64,000 nucleotides of DNA from Methanomicrobiaceae archaeon (GCA_016937345.1 JAFGWE010000021.1:21897-85896), one strand, 5' to 3'; numbered from the stretch's first letter, positions 27,562 through 36,203 are shown. Program-made: numbers and translations. The notes: generated from the sequence alone by a model not told the origin.

Positions 27562-27738
27562 TTATTTTGAACTTTCTCGAATCTGGCCCTGTATCTGGTT
27601 TCTGATCTCTTTAATCTCCTCAAGTGCTTTATCTCTTGTTTCATAATCTCCTCGTTCATGTGCGGCCGAAGCTACGTCTGTTAATTGTATGAGGAGGGAA
27701 AAAGTGTCTTTGTCTTCAAGGATTCTGTTTGAGATCAT
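27562..27738 (-). CDS. Small helical protein of unknown function, 58 aa
   Basis: A 58-residue reading frame starts at ATG 27738 and stops at 27562-27564. The product (MISNRILEDKDTFSLLIQLT..., ending QIQGQIRESSK) is predicted to be almost entirely amphipathic helix. Charged and hydrophobic residues alternate (YETRDKALEEIKEIRNQIQ), which looks like real coding sequence and a possible coiled coil or helical hairpin. It lies 54 bases downstream of the cobyrinate a,c-diamide synthase gene on the same strand and is convergent with EndoQ. I recognise no family. An overlapping longer frame (27369-27659) runs antisense through EndoQ and looks like a shadow. Confidence 0.6.
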   Translation of the reverse strand: MISNRILEDKDTFSLLIQLTDVASAAHERGDYETRDKALEEIKEIRNQIQGQIRESSK

Positions 27739-27791
27739 TGCTTCTTTATTCTTTTCACAGGTTTAATAGATAAATTTACTTAAACCTATTC

Positions 27792-29132
27792 TTATAAATT
27801 GTTTTTATTCTTAAATGCCTTCAAAACGAAATTTTCTGCAAATTTGTCTGTAAAATATGCATGTGTGTATCCGGCAAGGACATTTTGTACATATATGCCG
27901 TCGTAGTTGTCTTCAATGCCTGTTCCTCTGGATAGTTTTATTGCAAATTTTGTATCATATCCACAGTTAATTTTAGTGTAATGGAATTCATGTCCTTTAT
28001 AGGATATGTTTTGTGGGAGAATACTTTTGTCTGTAATACATTTTGCAGATACGTAGCCCAGCGCCTGAAACCGATCCATTTTTATTGCATCTGCAGGAAT
28101 TATTCCACACATTTTTGAATTTTTATTTTCATATGTCAGTTTTTCACAGAGATATGTGAGTCCTCCGCATTCTGCATATATTACCATGCCATTGTCTGCT
28201 GCTTTTTTTATGTCATCCCGGCAATTTGATTCTTCAAGTTTTTTCATGTGGAGCTCCGGATATCCCCCTCCAAAATAAACAGCATCAACTTCCGGAAGAC
28301 TGTTCCTAATCGGGCTGAAAAAGACAAGTTCTGCACCAAATTTTTTTAATCTCTCAAAATTGTCCTGGTAATAAAAGTTAAATGCCTCATCAAATGCAAT
28401 TCCGATTCTGACTTTTTCTTTTTCACAACTGAAATCCTCTTTTAACTGTAAATCATTATAGGAGTTTTCTTTTGTTTGTTTTGAAATTTCAATTATTGCA
28501 TCAATATCTGAATTTTTTTCCAGTATTTCTGTAAATTCTGCCATGGCACTCGTTTCATGAGCCATTTTAAGTCCTAGATGGCGGCTTTCAGTTGATTTTT
28601 CTTTATGGTGTGGGATCCATCCAAGTGCCGGAAGATAAAGTGATGACTTTATCATTTCAGAATGTCTGTTACTTCCCAGATTGTTAAAGATGATTCCTGC
28701 AATATTAACATCAGTGTCAAAAGAAGCAAATCCTTTTGCAACTGCATTTACACTTCTTGATGATCCCTTTGTATCGATTACAAGGATTACAGGAGCTTTT
28801 AGAATTTTGGAGACATGTGCCGTACTTCCTGTGTCTTCTCCGTCCAGACCGTCATACATGCCCATGACTCCTTCTATTACTGCAATATCCGCTCCTTCAC
28901 AGGCAAGTGCGAATGTTTCTTTCACTCCATTTTCACCCATCATGTAGGGGTCAAGATTTCTTGAATTTCGTTTGCAGATTGCTGTATGATGTGAAGGATC
29001 AATGAAATCCGGTCCTACTTTAAAGGGCTGAACTATTAGCCCTCTTTTACGTAGAGCTGACATTAAAGCGCTTGCAATTGTTGTTTTGCCACATCCGCTG
29101 TGTGTTCCTGCTATTATTATTGTCGGGATCAT
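27792..29132 (-). CDS. cbiA: Cobyrinate a,c-diamide synthase
   Basis: This glutamine-dependent enzyme amidates the a and c side chains of a corrinoid. The 446-residue protein has an N-terminal ATP-binding domain (GTHSGCGKTT, KVGPDFIDP, VIEGVMGMYDG). A C-terminal triad-type glutamine amidotransferase domain follows (YFGGGYPELH, YAECGGLTYL with the nucleophilic Cys, and a late His). The close paralogue CfbB amidates Ni-sirohydrochlorin for coenzyme F430 and cannot be excluded by sequence reading alone. The position beside the cobalt transporter and cbi genes favours cobalamin. It reads away from the divergent cbiM. Confidence 0.88.
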   Translation of the reverse strand: MIPTIIIAGTHSGCGKTTIASALMSALRKRGLIVQPFKVGPDFIDPSHHTAICKRNSRNLDPYMMGENGVKETFALACEGADIAVIEGVMGMYDGLDGEDTGSTAHVSKILKAPVILVIDTKGSSRSVNAVAKGFASFDTDVNIAGIIFNNLGSNRHSEMIKSSLYLPALGWIPHHKEKSTESRHLGLKMAHETSAMAEFTEILEKNSDIDAIIEISKQTKENSYNDLQLKEDFSCEKEKVRIGIAFDEAFNFYYQDNFERLKKFGAELVFFSPIRNSLPEVDAVYFGGGYPELHMKKLEESNCRDDIKKAADNGMVIYAECGGLTYLCEKLTYENKNSKMCGIIPADAIKMDRFQALGYVSAKCITDKSILPQNISYKGHEFHYTKINCGYDTKFAIKLSRGTGIEDNYDGIYVQNVLAGYTHAYFTDKFAENFVLKAFKNKNNL

Positions 29133-29204
29133 CTGATTATCCTTATTTTATTTTTTAAAATTCTGTTTTTCAATCTTTTGAATTGTAAAATAATGGTCTT
29201 TATG

Positions 29205-29323
29205 GTATAATATTAATATTGTATCCTTTAAATGAATCATTTCAACTTGGCTAAAAATAAATAGTAATAACTCAAATTAATCTGATGATTGTAGTATTCA
29301 ATCATATAATCATAATTTTGATT
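29205..29323. promoter_or_regulatory. Palindromes in the divergent cbiA/cbiM control region
   Basis: The 219-base region between cbiA and cbiM contains several inverted repeats. AATATTAATATT at 29209-29220 is a perfect palindrome, part of an imperfect 20-base palindrome at 29205-29224. TGATTG-N7-CAATCA lies at 29286-29304, and AATCA-N6-TGATT at 29308-29323. Repeated TGATT/AATCA half-sites just upstream of cbiM are what an operator for a dimeric regulator would look like. No regulator gene is adjacent, and AT-rich DNA yields such repeats by chance, so this is tentative. Confidence 0.35.
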
Positions 29324-29351
29324 AATATATCATTTAAGGAGATTTAAAAAA

Positions 29352-30050
29352 ATGCATATTATGGAAGGTTTTCTACCATCACCATGGTGGCAGATATGGT
29401 GGATTCTGGCTTTGCCATGTATTATTTATGGTTTTTATAAACTGAGGAGTATCCTCAAAGAAAACCGCGAGCTTCTTCCTCTTCTCGGTGTTGCAGGCGG
29501 TTTTATCTTTGTTCTGTCAGCATTAAAACTGCCGTCAGTTACAGGAAGCTGTTCACACCCGACAGGTACAGCACTTTCTGCAATAACATTTGGTCCATGG
29601 ATTACTGCTGTTCTTGGGTTTATAGTACTTCTGTTTCAGGCTCTTTTCATTGCTCACGGAGGAATTACCACACTTGGTGCAAATGCCATGTCGATGGCTA
29701 TTGTGGGTCCTGTTGTCGGGTATTATGTCTATAAGGGTCTTGATAAAATAAACTTCAATTTCTTTGCAAATGTATTCATTGCAGCATTTTTGTGTGATAT
29801 TGTGACATACTGTGTTACATCACTTGAGCTTGCACTTGCATTCCCTGCAACAGCAGGAGGTTTTGTTGCATCTTTCGGTGCTTTCCTTGGAGTTTTTGCA
29901 CTGACTCAGTTGCCTCTTGCAATTATTGAAGGACTTGTGTTTGTTGTTATATTCAAGTATATCATAATGCTGAAACCGGAACTTCTAATAAAATTAAAAG
30001 TTCTCTCCGAAGAAAAAATGAAGAAAGTACAGGGGGAAATTGAAGAATGA
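29352..30050 (+). CDS. cbiM: Cobalt ECF transporter S component CbiM
   Basis: CbiM is the membrane substrate-binding subunit of the energy-coupling-factor cobalt transporter. The 232-residue protein starts MHIMEGFLP, whose exposed N-terminal Met and His2 coordinate the Co(II) ion in this family. Six or seven hydrophobic segments follow, with the SVTGSCSHPTGTALSA loop. AAGGAGA lies about nine bases before the ATG. Its stop overlaps cbiN by four bases. Together with cbiN, cbiQ and cbiO it supplies cobalt for the cobalamin genes on either side. Confidence 0.96.
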   Translation: MHIMEGFLPSPWWQIWWILALPCIIYGFYKLRSILKENRELLPLLGVAGGFIFVLSALKLPSVTGSCSHPTGTALSAITFGPWITAVLGFIVLLFQALFIAHGGITTLGANAMSMAIVGPVVGYYVYKGLDKINFNFFANVFIAAFLCDIVTYCVTSLELALAFPATAGGFVASFGAFLGVFALTQLPLAIIEGLVFVVIFKYIIMLKPELLIKLKVLSEEKMKKVQGEIEE

Positions 30051-30358
30051 AATATAAACTTGAGATAATTACAGTTATTGCAATTATAATCTTTATTGGT
30101 ATATTTTTGTATACAGACACTCTTGTACAGGCAACCGGTGAAGAAGGCTGGGGTGGCTCCGATGGTCTTGGTTCTGAGATGCTTGAAGCACAGGGCTATG
30201 AACAATGGATAGACAATTCGGATTATACTTTTACACCACCATCAGGCGAGATTGAATCCTGTCTTTTCGCGCTTCAGGCAGTATTTGGAGGACTTTTAAT
30301 CGGCTGGGTCTTTGGATCCTGGTATACTGAAAGAAGACTTAAGAAAAATCCAAACTAA
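30047..30358 (+). CDS. cbiN: Cobalt transporter auxiliary subunit CbiN
   Basis: CbiN has two transmembrane helices with an extracytoplasmic loop and is needed for CbiM to load cobalt. The 103-residue product has hydrophobic segments at about 5-22 and 72-92. The loop contains EEGWGGSDGLGSEML, typical of the family, and a basic tail (ERRLKKN) marks the inside. It overlaps cbiM by four bases, and cbiQ follows after 16 bases. Confidence 0.93.
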   Translation: MKYKLEIITVIAIIIFIGIFLYTDTLVQATGEEGWGGSDGLGSEMLEAQGYEQWIDNSDYTFTPPSGEIESCLFALQAVFGGLLIGWVFGSWYTERRLKKNPN

Positions 30359-30374
30359 TTTTTTTAAACATTAA

Positions 30375-31175
30375 ATGTATTATGAATTCCTGGAAGATAT
30401 TGCTCAGACAAACCGGCTGAGGGATCTCCATCCGCTTATAAAAATTATTCTGGGACTTGGCTGTATTCTGATATCGGTCTCTTCACAGAGCATTGTTGCT
30501 CCTTTAATTATAATAATTACAATTAGTTTTGCAACGATATTCCTTGCAGGAATTGATTTCAGGTTTTATCTGAAATTGCTCCTTATACCACTTGGATTTG
30601 CGGTATTAAGTGTTATTGTGATTGTTTTTATGCGAAACAGCGGGCAGATTCTTTTTAGTTATCCGCTTGGTGACTGGTTTTTATTAACAGTGTCATATGG
30701 CAGTTTAAATGAGGGAATTCTTATATTTTCGCGTGTATTTGCTGGTATGTGCTCTTTGTTTTTCATATCCCTTACAACGCCTGTAACCGAGACTTTCGGA
30801 CTTGCTGTAAGGTGTCGTATTCCCGGAGAATTTATTGATCTTTCAATGCTCATATACAGGTTCATCTTTGTTCTTATTGAACAGGCAGCACAGATTTATA
30901 ATGCACAGCATATGAGGCTTGGATATGGAAATTTAAAAGAGGGAATTAACTCTTTTGGGATGATGGCAGGAGCCCTTTTCATAAACACCTGGAATGCAGC
31001 AGAAAATCTCATTATGGCTATGGACTCGCGATGCTATGACGGCAGGTTTGCTATGCCGGATGATAGTGCAGCCATGTCATTTCCCCTGCTTTGTCTTGTA
31101 ATTGTTTACCTTATGGTAAATACGGGTATAGCAGTATATACATCAGGATTTGTTCTTTTTGGAGTTGCATATTAA
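30375..31175 (+). CDS. cbiQ: Cobalt ECF transporter T component CbiQ
   Basis: CbiQ is the transmembrane coupling subunit linking CbiM to the ATPase. The 266-residue protein has an N-terminal cytoplasmic helix (DIAQTNRLRDLHPLIKI), about five hydrophobic segments, and the cytoplasmic coupling region with RLGYGN and MAMDSRCYDGRF. The latter is the conserved Ala-x-x-x-Arg-Gly-like motif that contacts the ATPase. It overlaps cbiO by one base (TAATG). Confidence 0.92.
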   Translation: MYYEFLEDIAQTNRLRDLHPLIKIILGLGCILISVSSQSIVAPLIIIITISFATIFLAGIDFRFYLKLLLIPLGFAVLSVIVIVFMRNSGQILFSYPLGDWFLLTVSYGSLNEGILIFSRVFAGMCSLFFISLTTPVTETFGLAVRCRIPGEFIDLSMLIYRFIFVLIEQAAQIYNAQHMRLGYGNLKEGINSFGMMAGALFINTWNAAENLIMAMDSRCYDGRFAMPDDSAAMSFPLLCLVIVYLMVNTGIAVYTSGFVLFGVAY

Positions 31176-32356
31176 TGAATAATATAATTGAGATAAAAAA
31201 TATCAGTTACAAATATCCGAATGGTCCCGATGCTTTAAAAAATATCAGCTTCAGCATAGGCAAAGGTGAAAAAATAGCCCTTGTCGGTCCAAACGGTGCA
31301 GGCAAATCAACTCTTCTTCTGATGCTCAACGGAATGATAAAACCGGATTTGGGTGAGATCCATTTTTCAGGCAGCCCTGTCAGATATGACCGGAATAACC
31401 TTAGGGAACTGCGAAGAAGAGTAGGATTTGTCTTTCAAAATCCTGATTCACAGATTATTGCACCTACGGTTTTTCAGGATGTGGCATTTGGCCCTGTTAA
31501 TCTGGGTCTCTCAAAGGATGAGATCAAATCGGTTGTAGGGGATGCATTATCCGCTGTAGGACTTAAAGGATTTGAGAGAAGGCCGCCTCATCAACTTAGC
31601 GGTGGAGAAAAGAAGAGAGTCGCAATGGCAGGAATTCTTGCAATGAGTCCTGACGTTCTGGTATTTGATGAACCGACAAGCGCTCTTGATCCGGCAGGTT
31701 CTGAGGATATTATGGAACTGTTGGATGAGATGCATATTGATGGTAGAACAATCATCATCTCGACTCATGACGTTGAACTGGCATACCCCTGGGCAGACAG
31801 AGTTATTCTTATTCAGGAGGGTGAGATTCTGGCCGAAGGGACTTCGGGAGAGGTATTTTATAATAAATCCCTTGTAAAATCGGCAAAACTATCAATGCCT
31901 GTTCTTCTTGATTTATATGATGGCCTTGTTGAAAGAGGGATGCCTGAATCAGACAATCTTCCTAAATCTATTCTGGATTTCATCCATCTTTTGTATGCAA
32001 ACAGTTCTGATATAAGAAATACTGAAAATATGGATTGCGGAATTATTTATCTTGTAGATGCCGACAGGATAAATCCGGGGGAGATTAAATCGCTAATTTC
32101 TTCTCTTGAAATTAATGGAATTGGGGCTATGGGCTCTAAGGCAAAAATGATGGCAGATATTGAGAAAATTGAGCTTGATTATACCTATGGTGTCATAGAC
32201 AAATGTCTTCTTAAATCAATAAATCGTAAAAATTCGATGATTATAACCACTGCCGGTATGATTAAAAGGGTTTATGACAGGGTTTTGGAATTTAATCAGG
32301 AGAGTATGCGGGATATTACAATAAGAAACTGCACTGAGATTAATACAAAATTATGA
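31175..32356 (+). CDS. cbiO: Cobalt ECF transporter ATPase CbiO with C-terminal extension
   Basis: The 393-residue protein is the ATP-binding subunit of the cobalt transporter. It has Walker A (GPNGAGKST), Q loop (VFQNPDSQI), ABC signature (LSGGEKK), Walker B (VLVFDEPTSALDP) and the switch His (STHDVE). The core ends near residue 280. A further stretch of about 110 residues follows (CGIIYLVDADRINPGEIKS, GAMGSKAKMM, MIITTAGMIKRVYDRV), which I cannot assign and which makes the protein longer than usual CbiO. I start at ATG 31175, overlapping the cbiQ stop; an upstream frame extension would lie inside cbiQ. The convergent cbiE gene ends eight bases away. Confidence 0.94.
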   Translation: MNNIIEIKNISYKYPNGPDALKNISFSIGKGEKIALVGPNGAGKSTLLLMLNGMIKPDLGEIHFSGSPVRYDRNNLRELRRRVGFVFQNPDSQIIAPTVFQDVAFGPVNLGLSKDEIKSVVGDALSAVGLKGFERRPPHQLSGGEKKRVAMAGILAMSPDVLVFDEPTSALDPAGSEDIMELLDEMHIDGRTIIISTHDVELAYPWADRVILIQEGEILAEGTSGEVFYNKSLVKSAKLSMPVLLDLYDGLVERGMPESDNLPKSILDFIHLLYANSSDIRNTENMDCGIIYLVDADRINPGEIKSLISSLEINGIGAMGSKAKMMADIEKIELDYTYGVIDKCLLKSINRKNSMIITTAGMIKRVYDRVLEFNQESMRDITIRNCTEINTKL

Positions 32357-32364
32357 TATTTTTT

Positions 32365-32946
32365 TTAGAAATTACCAATAATTAATACAAAAAGACTGCT
32401 TATCCTTTCCGGCGGGTCGGATATCGGGGATGTTACTATTCTTTCGTTATCATATCCAAGATTTTCGCATAATGATACTTTTAGAGAAGAATTGATGCAT
32501 TTTAGATTGTTGCATAATATATTGATATCAAATGCAGGGTCTGCAATTAAAAATACAATATATCCACGTTCTATCTCCTCTGAGGCCTTTTTTATCGCCG
32601 CAATGTGATCCTTTCCATGGGCGTTTACCACAACAGCTTTTGTAAGAGGTATTTTGATTTTTGCAAATGCATACTGCATTGAGGAGATGCCGGGAATTAT
32701 TTTGCCACTAAGATATCCAAGACCTGCAAGCATGGGATCGCCAGTTGAAAGCACTACAGCTCCCTCAGGAAGATTTTTGAGAGCCTTGTAGTCTGTTATC
32801 TCATTTACTTTGGAATTTGTTCCAATGTATTTTTTGCATAATTCGATGGCCCTTTTGGAGCCATATATAAGATCTGCGGATTTTATGGTCGAGATTGCCT
32901 CTTCAGTAAGCATTCCCGGTCCGCATCCTGAGCCAACGATCTTCAA
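32365..32946 (-). CDS. cbiE: Cobalt-precorrin-7 (C5)-methyltransferase CbiE
   Basis: CbiE methylates C5 of the corrin ring using SAM, in partnership with CbiT. The 193-residue protein has the tetrapyrrole methylase fold: an N-terminal GSGCGPGMLTEEA loop, LSTGDPMLAGLG, then PGISSMQYAFAK. Translation starts at TTG 32946, overlapping the stop of cbiD (TTGA) by four bases. It is the last gene of the eight-gene minus-strand cbi operon and is convergent with cbiO. In many organisms CbiE and CbiT are fused; here they are separate and at opposite ends. Confidence 0.92.
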   Translation of the reverse strand: MKIVGSGCGPGMLTEEAISTIKSADLIYGSKRAIELCKKYIGTNSKVNEITDYKALKNLPEGAVVLSTGDPMLAGLGYLSGKIIPGISSMQYAFAKIKIPLTKAVVVNAHGKDHIAAIKKASEEIERGYIVFLIADPAFDINILCNNLKCINSSLKVSLCENLGYDNERIVTSPISDPPERISSLFVLIIGNF

Positions 32947-33977
32947 TCAGAATCACCTGCAATTTTCCCGTTGCGATCGATTAAAACTACTCTTAAACCT
33001 GGCATTTTCTTTTTGTATCCTGATAGATTATCTGATATAATTTTGTTCCACTGTGGTGACTGGCTTAGTTCTTCAACAGTACTGTATCCTGTTCCTTCAA
33101 GTATCCGTGGGTTAATGAATTTGAGAATCAGAGCGGGAAGACCACAAAGAATCACATCTTTTGAGGAGGCCGCTGCTTCAATACCTTTTTGCATATACTT
33201 GCCGACAAGAATCACTTCATGGTCCGGAAATAAAAGTCTTGAATATCTCATTCCTACTCTTCCTGTTGTGAGAACAATTTTTTCTTTATCCTTGATCCTT
33301 TCAATTGCTGACTCTGACAGATGATCATCCCATGGTTCAACAAGTCCGGTTGAGCCAAGAACCGATATGCCTCCAACGACTCCTACTTTTGGATTCAGGG
33401 TTTGAATTCCAATCTCCTCTCCTTCTGGAATGGTCAGCTCAATATATACTCCACTGATTCCTGATGCCAAAACAGCCTCTTTTACAGACGAATGGATGCA
33501 TTCCATTGCGGTTTTACTTATTGCAGGCTCGCCTTTCCTGTAACGTGGTGTGTTTCTTTCAAATCTTCCTATACCTTTACCCGCAAAAATTTCAATTCCA
33601 TTATCTTTTAATTTTGCCTTTGCGCAGAAAAGAATATTTGAAGTTATATCACTTTTATAGTCACCTGAGTACTTGCGGGATGTTCCTTTGCCTCCTTTTC
33701 CTTCTGCAAAAACACAATAGACAAGATCGCAGGGGAGTCTTATCTCTACGGTTGATACGGGATTTTTGAGTGAAAGAACTGCGGCTTTGCACGCAGCAGC
33801 TGCAGTGGTTCCGGTTGTAAATCCTCTTTTTAGTACTTCACCATTTGATGTAAGAACTCCCAGACCTTCTTTTACAAGTCTCAGATTTTTATCATCACTG
33901 CATGCCTTTACCCATTCAGTGGGATATTCATAGCCTGTTACCGGATCTGTTATCATTTCTTCAGGAATTTTTTTCAA
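32943..33977 (-). CDS. cbiD: Cobalt-precorrin-5B C1-methyltransferase CbiD
   Basis: CbiD methylates C1 in the anaerobic cobalamin pathway and does not belong to the tetrapyrrole methylase fold. The 344-residue protein has the typical RGFTTGTTAAAACKAA segment, then GEEIGIQTLNPKVGVVGGISVLGSTG and LTTGRVGMRYSR. Translation may start at TTG 33977, or at ATG 33956. The frame overlaps the end of cbiC by 17 bases. The order cbiC-cbiD-cbiE implies coupled translation. Confidence 0.93.
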   Translation of the reverse strand: MKKIPEEMITDPVTGYEYPTEWVKACSDDKNLRLVKEGLGVLTSNGEVLKRGFTTGTTAAAACKAAVLSLKNPVSTVEIRLPCDLVYCVFAEGKGGKGTSRKYSGDYKSDITSNILFCAKAKLKDNGIEIFAGKGIGRFERNTPRYRKGEPAISKTAMECIHSSVKEAVLASGISGVYIELTIPEGEEIGIQTLNPKVGVVGGISVLGSTGLVEPWDDHLSESAIERIKDKEKIVLTTGRVGMRYSRLLFPDHEVILVGKYMQKGIEAAASSKDVILCGLPALILKFINPRILEGTGYSTVEELSQSPQWNKIISDNLSGYKKKMPGLRVVLIDRNGKIAGDSD

Positions 33978-34593
33978 TATACATTGTAATTATTTCATTG
34001 AGTGCTGCAACTGCAGGAGGCGTTCCTCCTCTTGTACCCCTGTTTGATATTGAAGGAATATTTTTTGTTCTCAGGAGTTCTTTAGACTCTTTTGCATTTA
34101 CAAATCCTACTGCGCTTCCTATTACAAGTCCTGGTTTGATTCCCTCATCAATCATTTCACAGACTGCAATAAGGGCTGAGGGAGCATTTCCTATTACAAT
34201 TATTGATCCTTCAATTTTTTCCTTTAGTGCAATAAAACCTGCTGAACTTCTTGTAATGCCCTCTTTTTTTGATATTTCCGCACCATAATCAAGGGCACAG
34301 ATAACCTCGCTATCATGCTCTTTTTTTCGAATTCCCATCTGAACCATTCTGATGTCAGTGATTATGGGTGCCTTATTTTGAAGTGCCTTTAATCCTGCTG
34401 ATACCGGTTCATTTATGAATTCCATAAGATCAGCCATTATAAAGTCGCCTACAGATATTGCACACCTTTGTTTTATTCTGTCCTCAGGAGAGTTGTCACC
34501 TATAACCTGGCGTGCAAGAGCCCTGCTTGTAGATGAAATTTTATAGCCTTCTGCTGTATCCGCTCCCGGATCAATATATGTATTTCCGTTCAT
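33961..34593 (-). CDS. cbiC: Cobalt-precorrin-8 methylmutase CbiC
   Basis: CbiC moves a methyl group from C11 to C12, giving cobyrinic acid. The 210-residue protein has the precorrin isomerase segments SSTSRALARQVIGD, QRCAISVGDF, TDIRMVQMGI and the C-terminal GTRGGTPPAVAALNEI. Length and motifs are normal. The ATG at 34593 lies within the 3' end of cbiH, overlapping by 23 bases. The next pathway step, amidation by CbiA, is encoded at 27.8 kb. Confidence 0.93.
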   Translation of the reverse strand: MNGNTYIDPGADTAEGYKISSTSRALARQVIGDNSPEDRIKQRCAISVGDFIMADLMEFINEPVSAGLKALQNKAPIITDIRMVQMGIRKKEHDSEVICALDYGAEISKKEGITRSSAGFIALKEKIEGSIIVIGNAPSALIAVCEMIDEGIKPGLVIGSAVGFVNAKESKELLRTKNIPSISNRGTRGGTPPAVAALNEIITMYIEKNS

Positions 34594-35344
34594 AACCCCT
34601 CGGTGTAATGATGCCTTTTCTTTTTCCTACTTGCATGAAACGAGACTCCTCTCCGCCTATTATAACAACTGAGTGCATATCAACAAAATTATCGTTGTCA
34701 TAAAGTTCCTTTAGAGTATAATATCTAATTTGCTCTCCGTCCCGGCAGGCATTTTTAATAACTGCAACCGGAGTTTCGGGAGATTTAAATCTAAGTGCAA
34801 TTGAAAGGGCAATTGCCAGGTTGTCCGGTCTTCCCCTGCTCTTGGGGTTGTATAAAACAACAGGTATCCCAATCTGGGTTGCAAGGTTTAATCTCTTTTC
34901 AATTATTTCCAGTGGTGTCAGGAGATCTGATAGTGATATTGTTATAAAATCTCCTGAAAGAGGTGAGCCAACCCGTGATGCTGCGGCAGTTGCTGCAGTA
35001 ACACCAGGTATTACCTCAAAATCAATATCTGTTCCGTCATGTTCAAGCACTTCCAGTACTATGCCTGCCATTCCGTAAACACCGGGGTCTCCACCGCTGA
35101 CCATTGAAATTACATGCTCTTTTGCTATCTCAATACATTTCCTGGCTCTTTCAACCTCTTTTCCCATTGAACTCCAGATGACTTCTTTTCCTTTGAGATG
35201 CTCCTCAATAAGGTTAAGATAGAAGTCATTTCCTATTACATAATCTGACTCTTTTACAGCTTCTATTGCTCTTTTTGTCAGATATGATGTGTTGCCCGGA
35301 CCTGTGCCGACTATGTAGAGTTTTCCCTTACCTGATGATTGCAA
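34571..35344 (-). CDS. cbiH: Precorrin-3B C17-methyltransferase CbiH
   Basis: CbiH methylates C17 and drives ring contraction in the anaerobic pathway. The 257-residue protein shows the tetrapyrrole methylase pattern: GTGPGNTSYLTKRAIEAV at the N-terminus, MVSGGDPGVYGMAG, PGVTAATAAASRVGSP and VVLYNPKSRGRPDNL. The start appears to be TTG 35344, inside the end of cbiG (17-base overlap). It precedes cbiC with a 23-base overlap. This is the stand-alone form, without the C-terminal extension seen in some bacteria. Confidence 0.92.
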   Translation of the reverse strand: MQSSGKGKLYIVGTGPGNTSYLTKRAIEAVKESDYVIGNDFYLNLIEEHLKGKEVIWSSMGKEVERARKCIEIAKEHVISMVSGGDPGVYGMAGIVLEVLEHDGTDIDFEVIPGVTAATAAASRVGSPLSGDFITISLSDLLTPLEIIEKRLNLATQIGIPVVLYNPKSRGRPDNLAIALSIALRFKSPETPVAVIKNACRDGEQIRYYTLKELYDNDNFVDMHSVVIIGGEESRFMQVGKRKGIITPRGYERKYIY

Positions 35345-36203
35345 CTGTAACCCTCCCGAATATCTGTTTTTTCATTATAATCTCTTTTCTTTTTGATAGT
35401 GCAAGTGCTGAGGACTCTGCAACGCTATAAAGGCCAATTTTATCAAAAGCTCTTGAAGGGGATAAAGGGATTTCTGAATTTATTGCGTTGTCATCCAGAA
35501 AAACAAGATTCCCGTTAATGCTGTTTATTGCATTTATGAGGCCTTCTTCGTCTTCCTTAAGTTTTGTTGTTGCATAGGCAAAAATTTCATCGTTGTTTAT
35601 CCCTGACATTAAAAGAGCCTCATTTATTGCACTTAAAATTTCATCTTCTGAAATGCCTCTTCTGCATCCTAGACCGACAATATATTCTCCTTTTTTGAGC
35701 AGAATAGAAACAGAGGGAGAAACAATTGCAACTGCAGGTCCGGTTAACATATATTTTGGGATTCTTCCTTCCAGAACTGCAGCATTTACTTTACGGGTAG
35801 AATCCTTATTTAAAATATACATACCACCTTTTTCTGCAAAAGATTCTACAGATATCATGCCCTTTGTTTCGGTTGCAGTCGTAATTACAGGCTGAATCCC
35901 AAGATCAGAAACTCTTTTTGCGAGATCGTTTCCTCCGTGATGACCTCCTATGATGGGAATTGCAAATTTAAAATCCGGACTTACAACAACAACACAGGGG
36001 TCTGTCCATTTATCCCTTAAAAGATTTGAGATACCTCTTACTGCAATTCCGGCTGACATTACAGCAATAATTTTTTTATAATCGTAAAAGATTTCCTTGA
36101 AAATATCCTTTTTATAGCAGGCATAATCTGCATTTAAAGCATCAGCTATTCTTTGTGATCCTTCCTTAAATGCTTCAAGTGATATTACAATAGTATCTTT
36201 CAT
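35328..36203 (-). CDS. cbiG: Cobalt-precorrin-5A hydrolase CbiG
   Basis: CbiG opens the delta-lactone of cobalt-precorrin-5A and releases acetaldehyde. The 291-residue protein has the N-terminal domain with MSAGIAVRGIS, the catalytic-region segment IPIIGGHHGGNDLAKRV, and the C-terminal domain starting YIVGLGCRRGISEDEI. It is somewhat shorter than many bacterial CbiG proteins but carries all three recognisable parts. It overlaps cbiF upstream by four bases and cbiH downstream by 17 bases. Confidence 0.92.
   Translation of the reverse strand: MKDTIVISLEAFKEGSQRIADALNADYACYKKDIFKEIFYDYKKIIAVMSAGIAVRGISNLLRDKWTDPCVVVVSPDFKFAIPIIGGHHGGNDLAKRVSDLGIQPVITTATETKGMISVESFAEKGGMYILNKDSTRKVNAAVLEGRIPKYMLTGPAVAIVSPSVSILLKKGEYIVGLGCRRGISEDEILSAINEALLMSGINNDEIFAYATTKLKEDEEGLINAINSINGNLVFLDDNAINSEIPLSPSRAFDKIGLYSVAESSALALSKRKEIIMKKQIFGRVTVAIIR

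Noticed and set aside
27369..27659. A 96-codon minus-strand frame overlapping the 3' end of EndoQ
   Set aside because: It runs antisense through a conserved nuclease gene. In the overlapping part, the alternative 58-aa frame has much better protein character.
27792..29132. Reading the CbiA homologue as CfbB (coenzyme F430 synthesis)
   Set aside because: Not excluded, but no cfb neighbours are present, while cobalt transport and cbi genes flank it, so the cobalamin role is preferred.
29133..29351. A cobalamin riboswitch upstream of cbiM
   Set aside because: No B12-box-like conserved sequence is visible, and such riboswitches are essentially bacterial. The region is AT-rich with palindromes instead.
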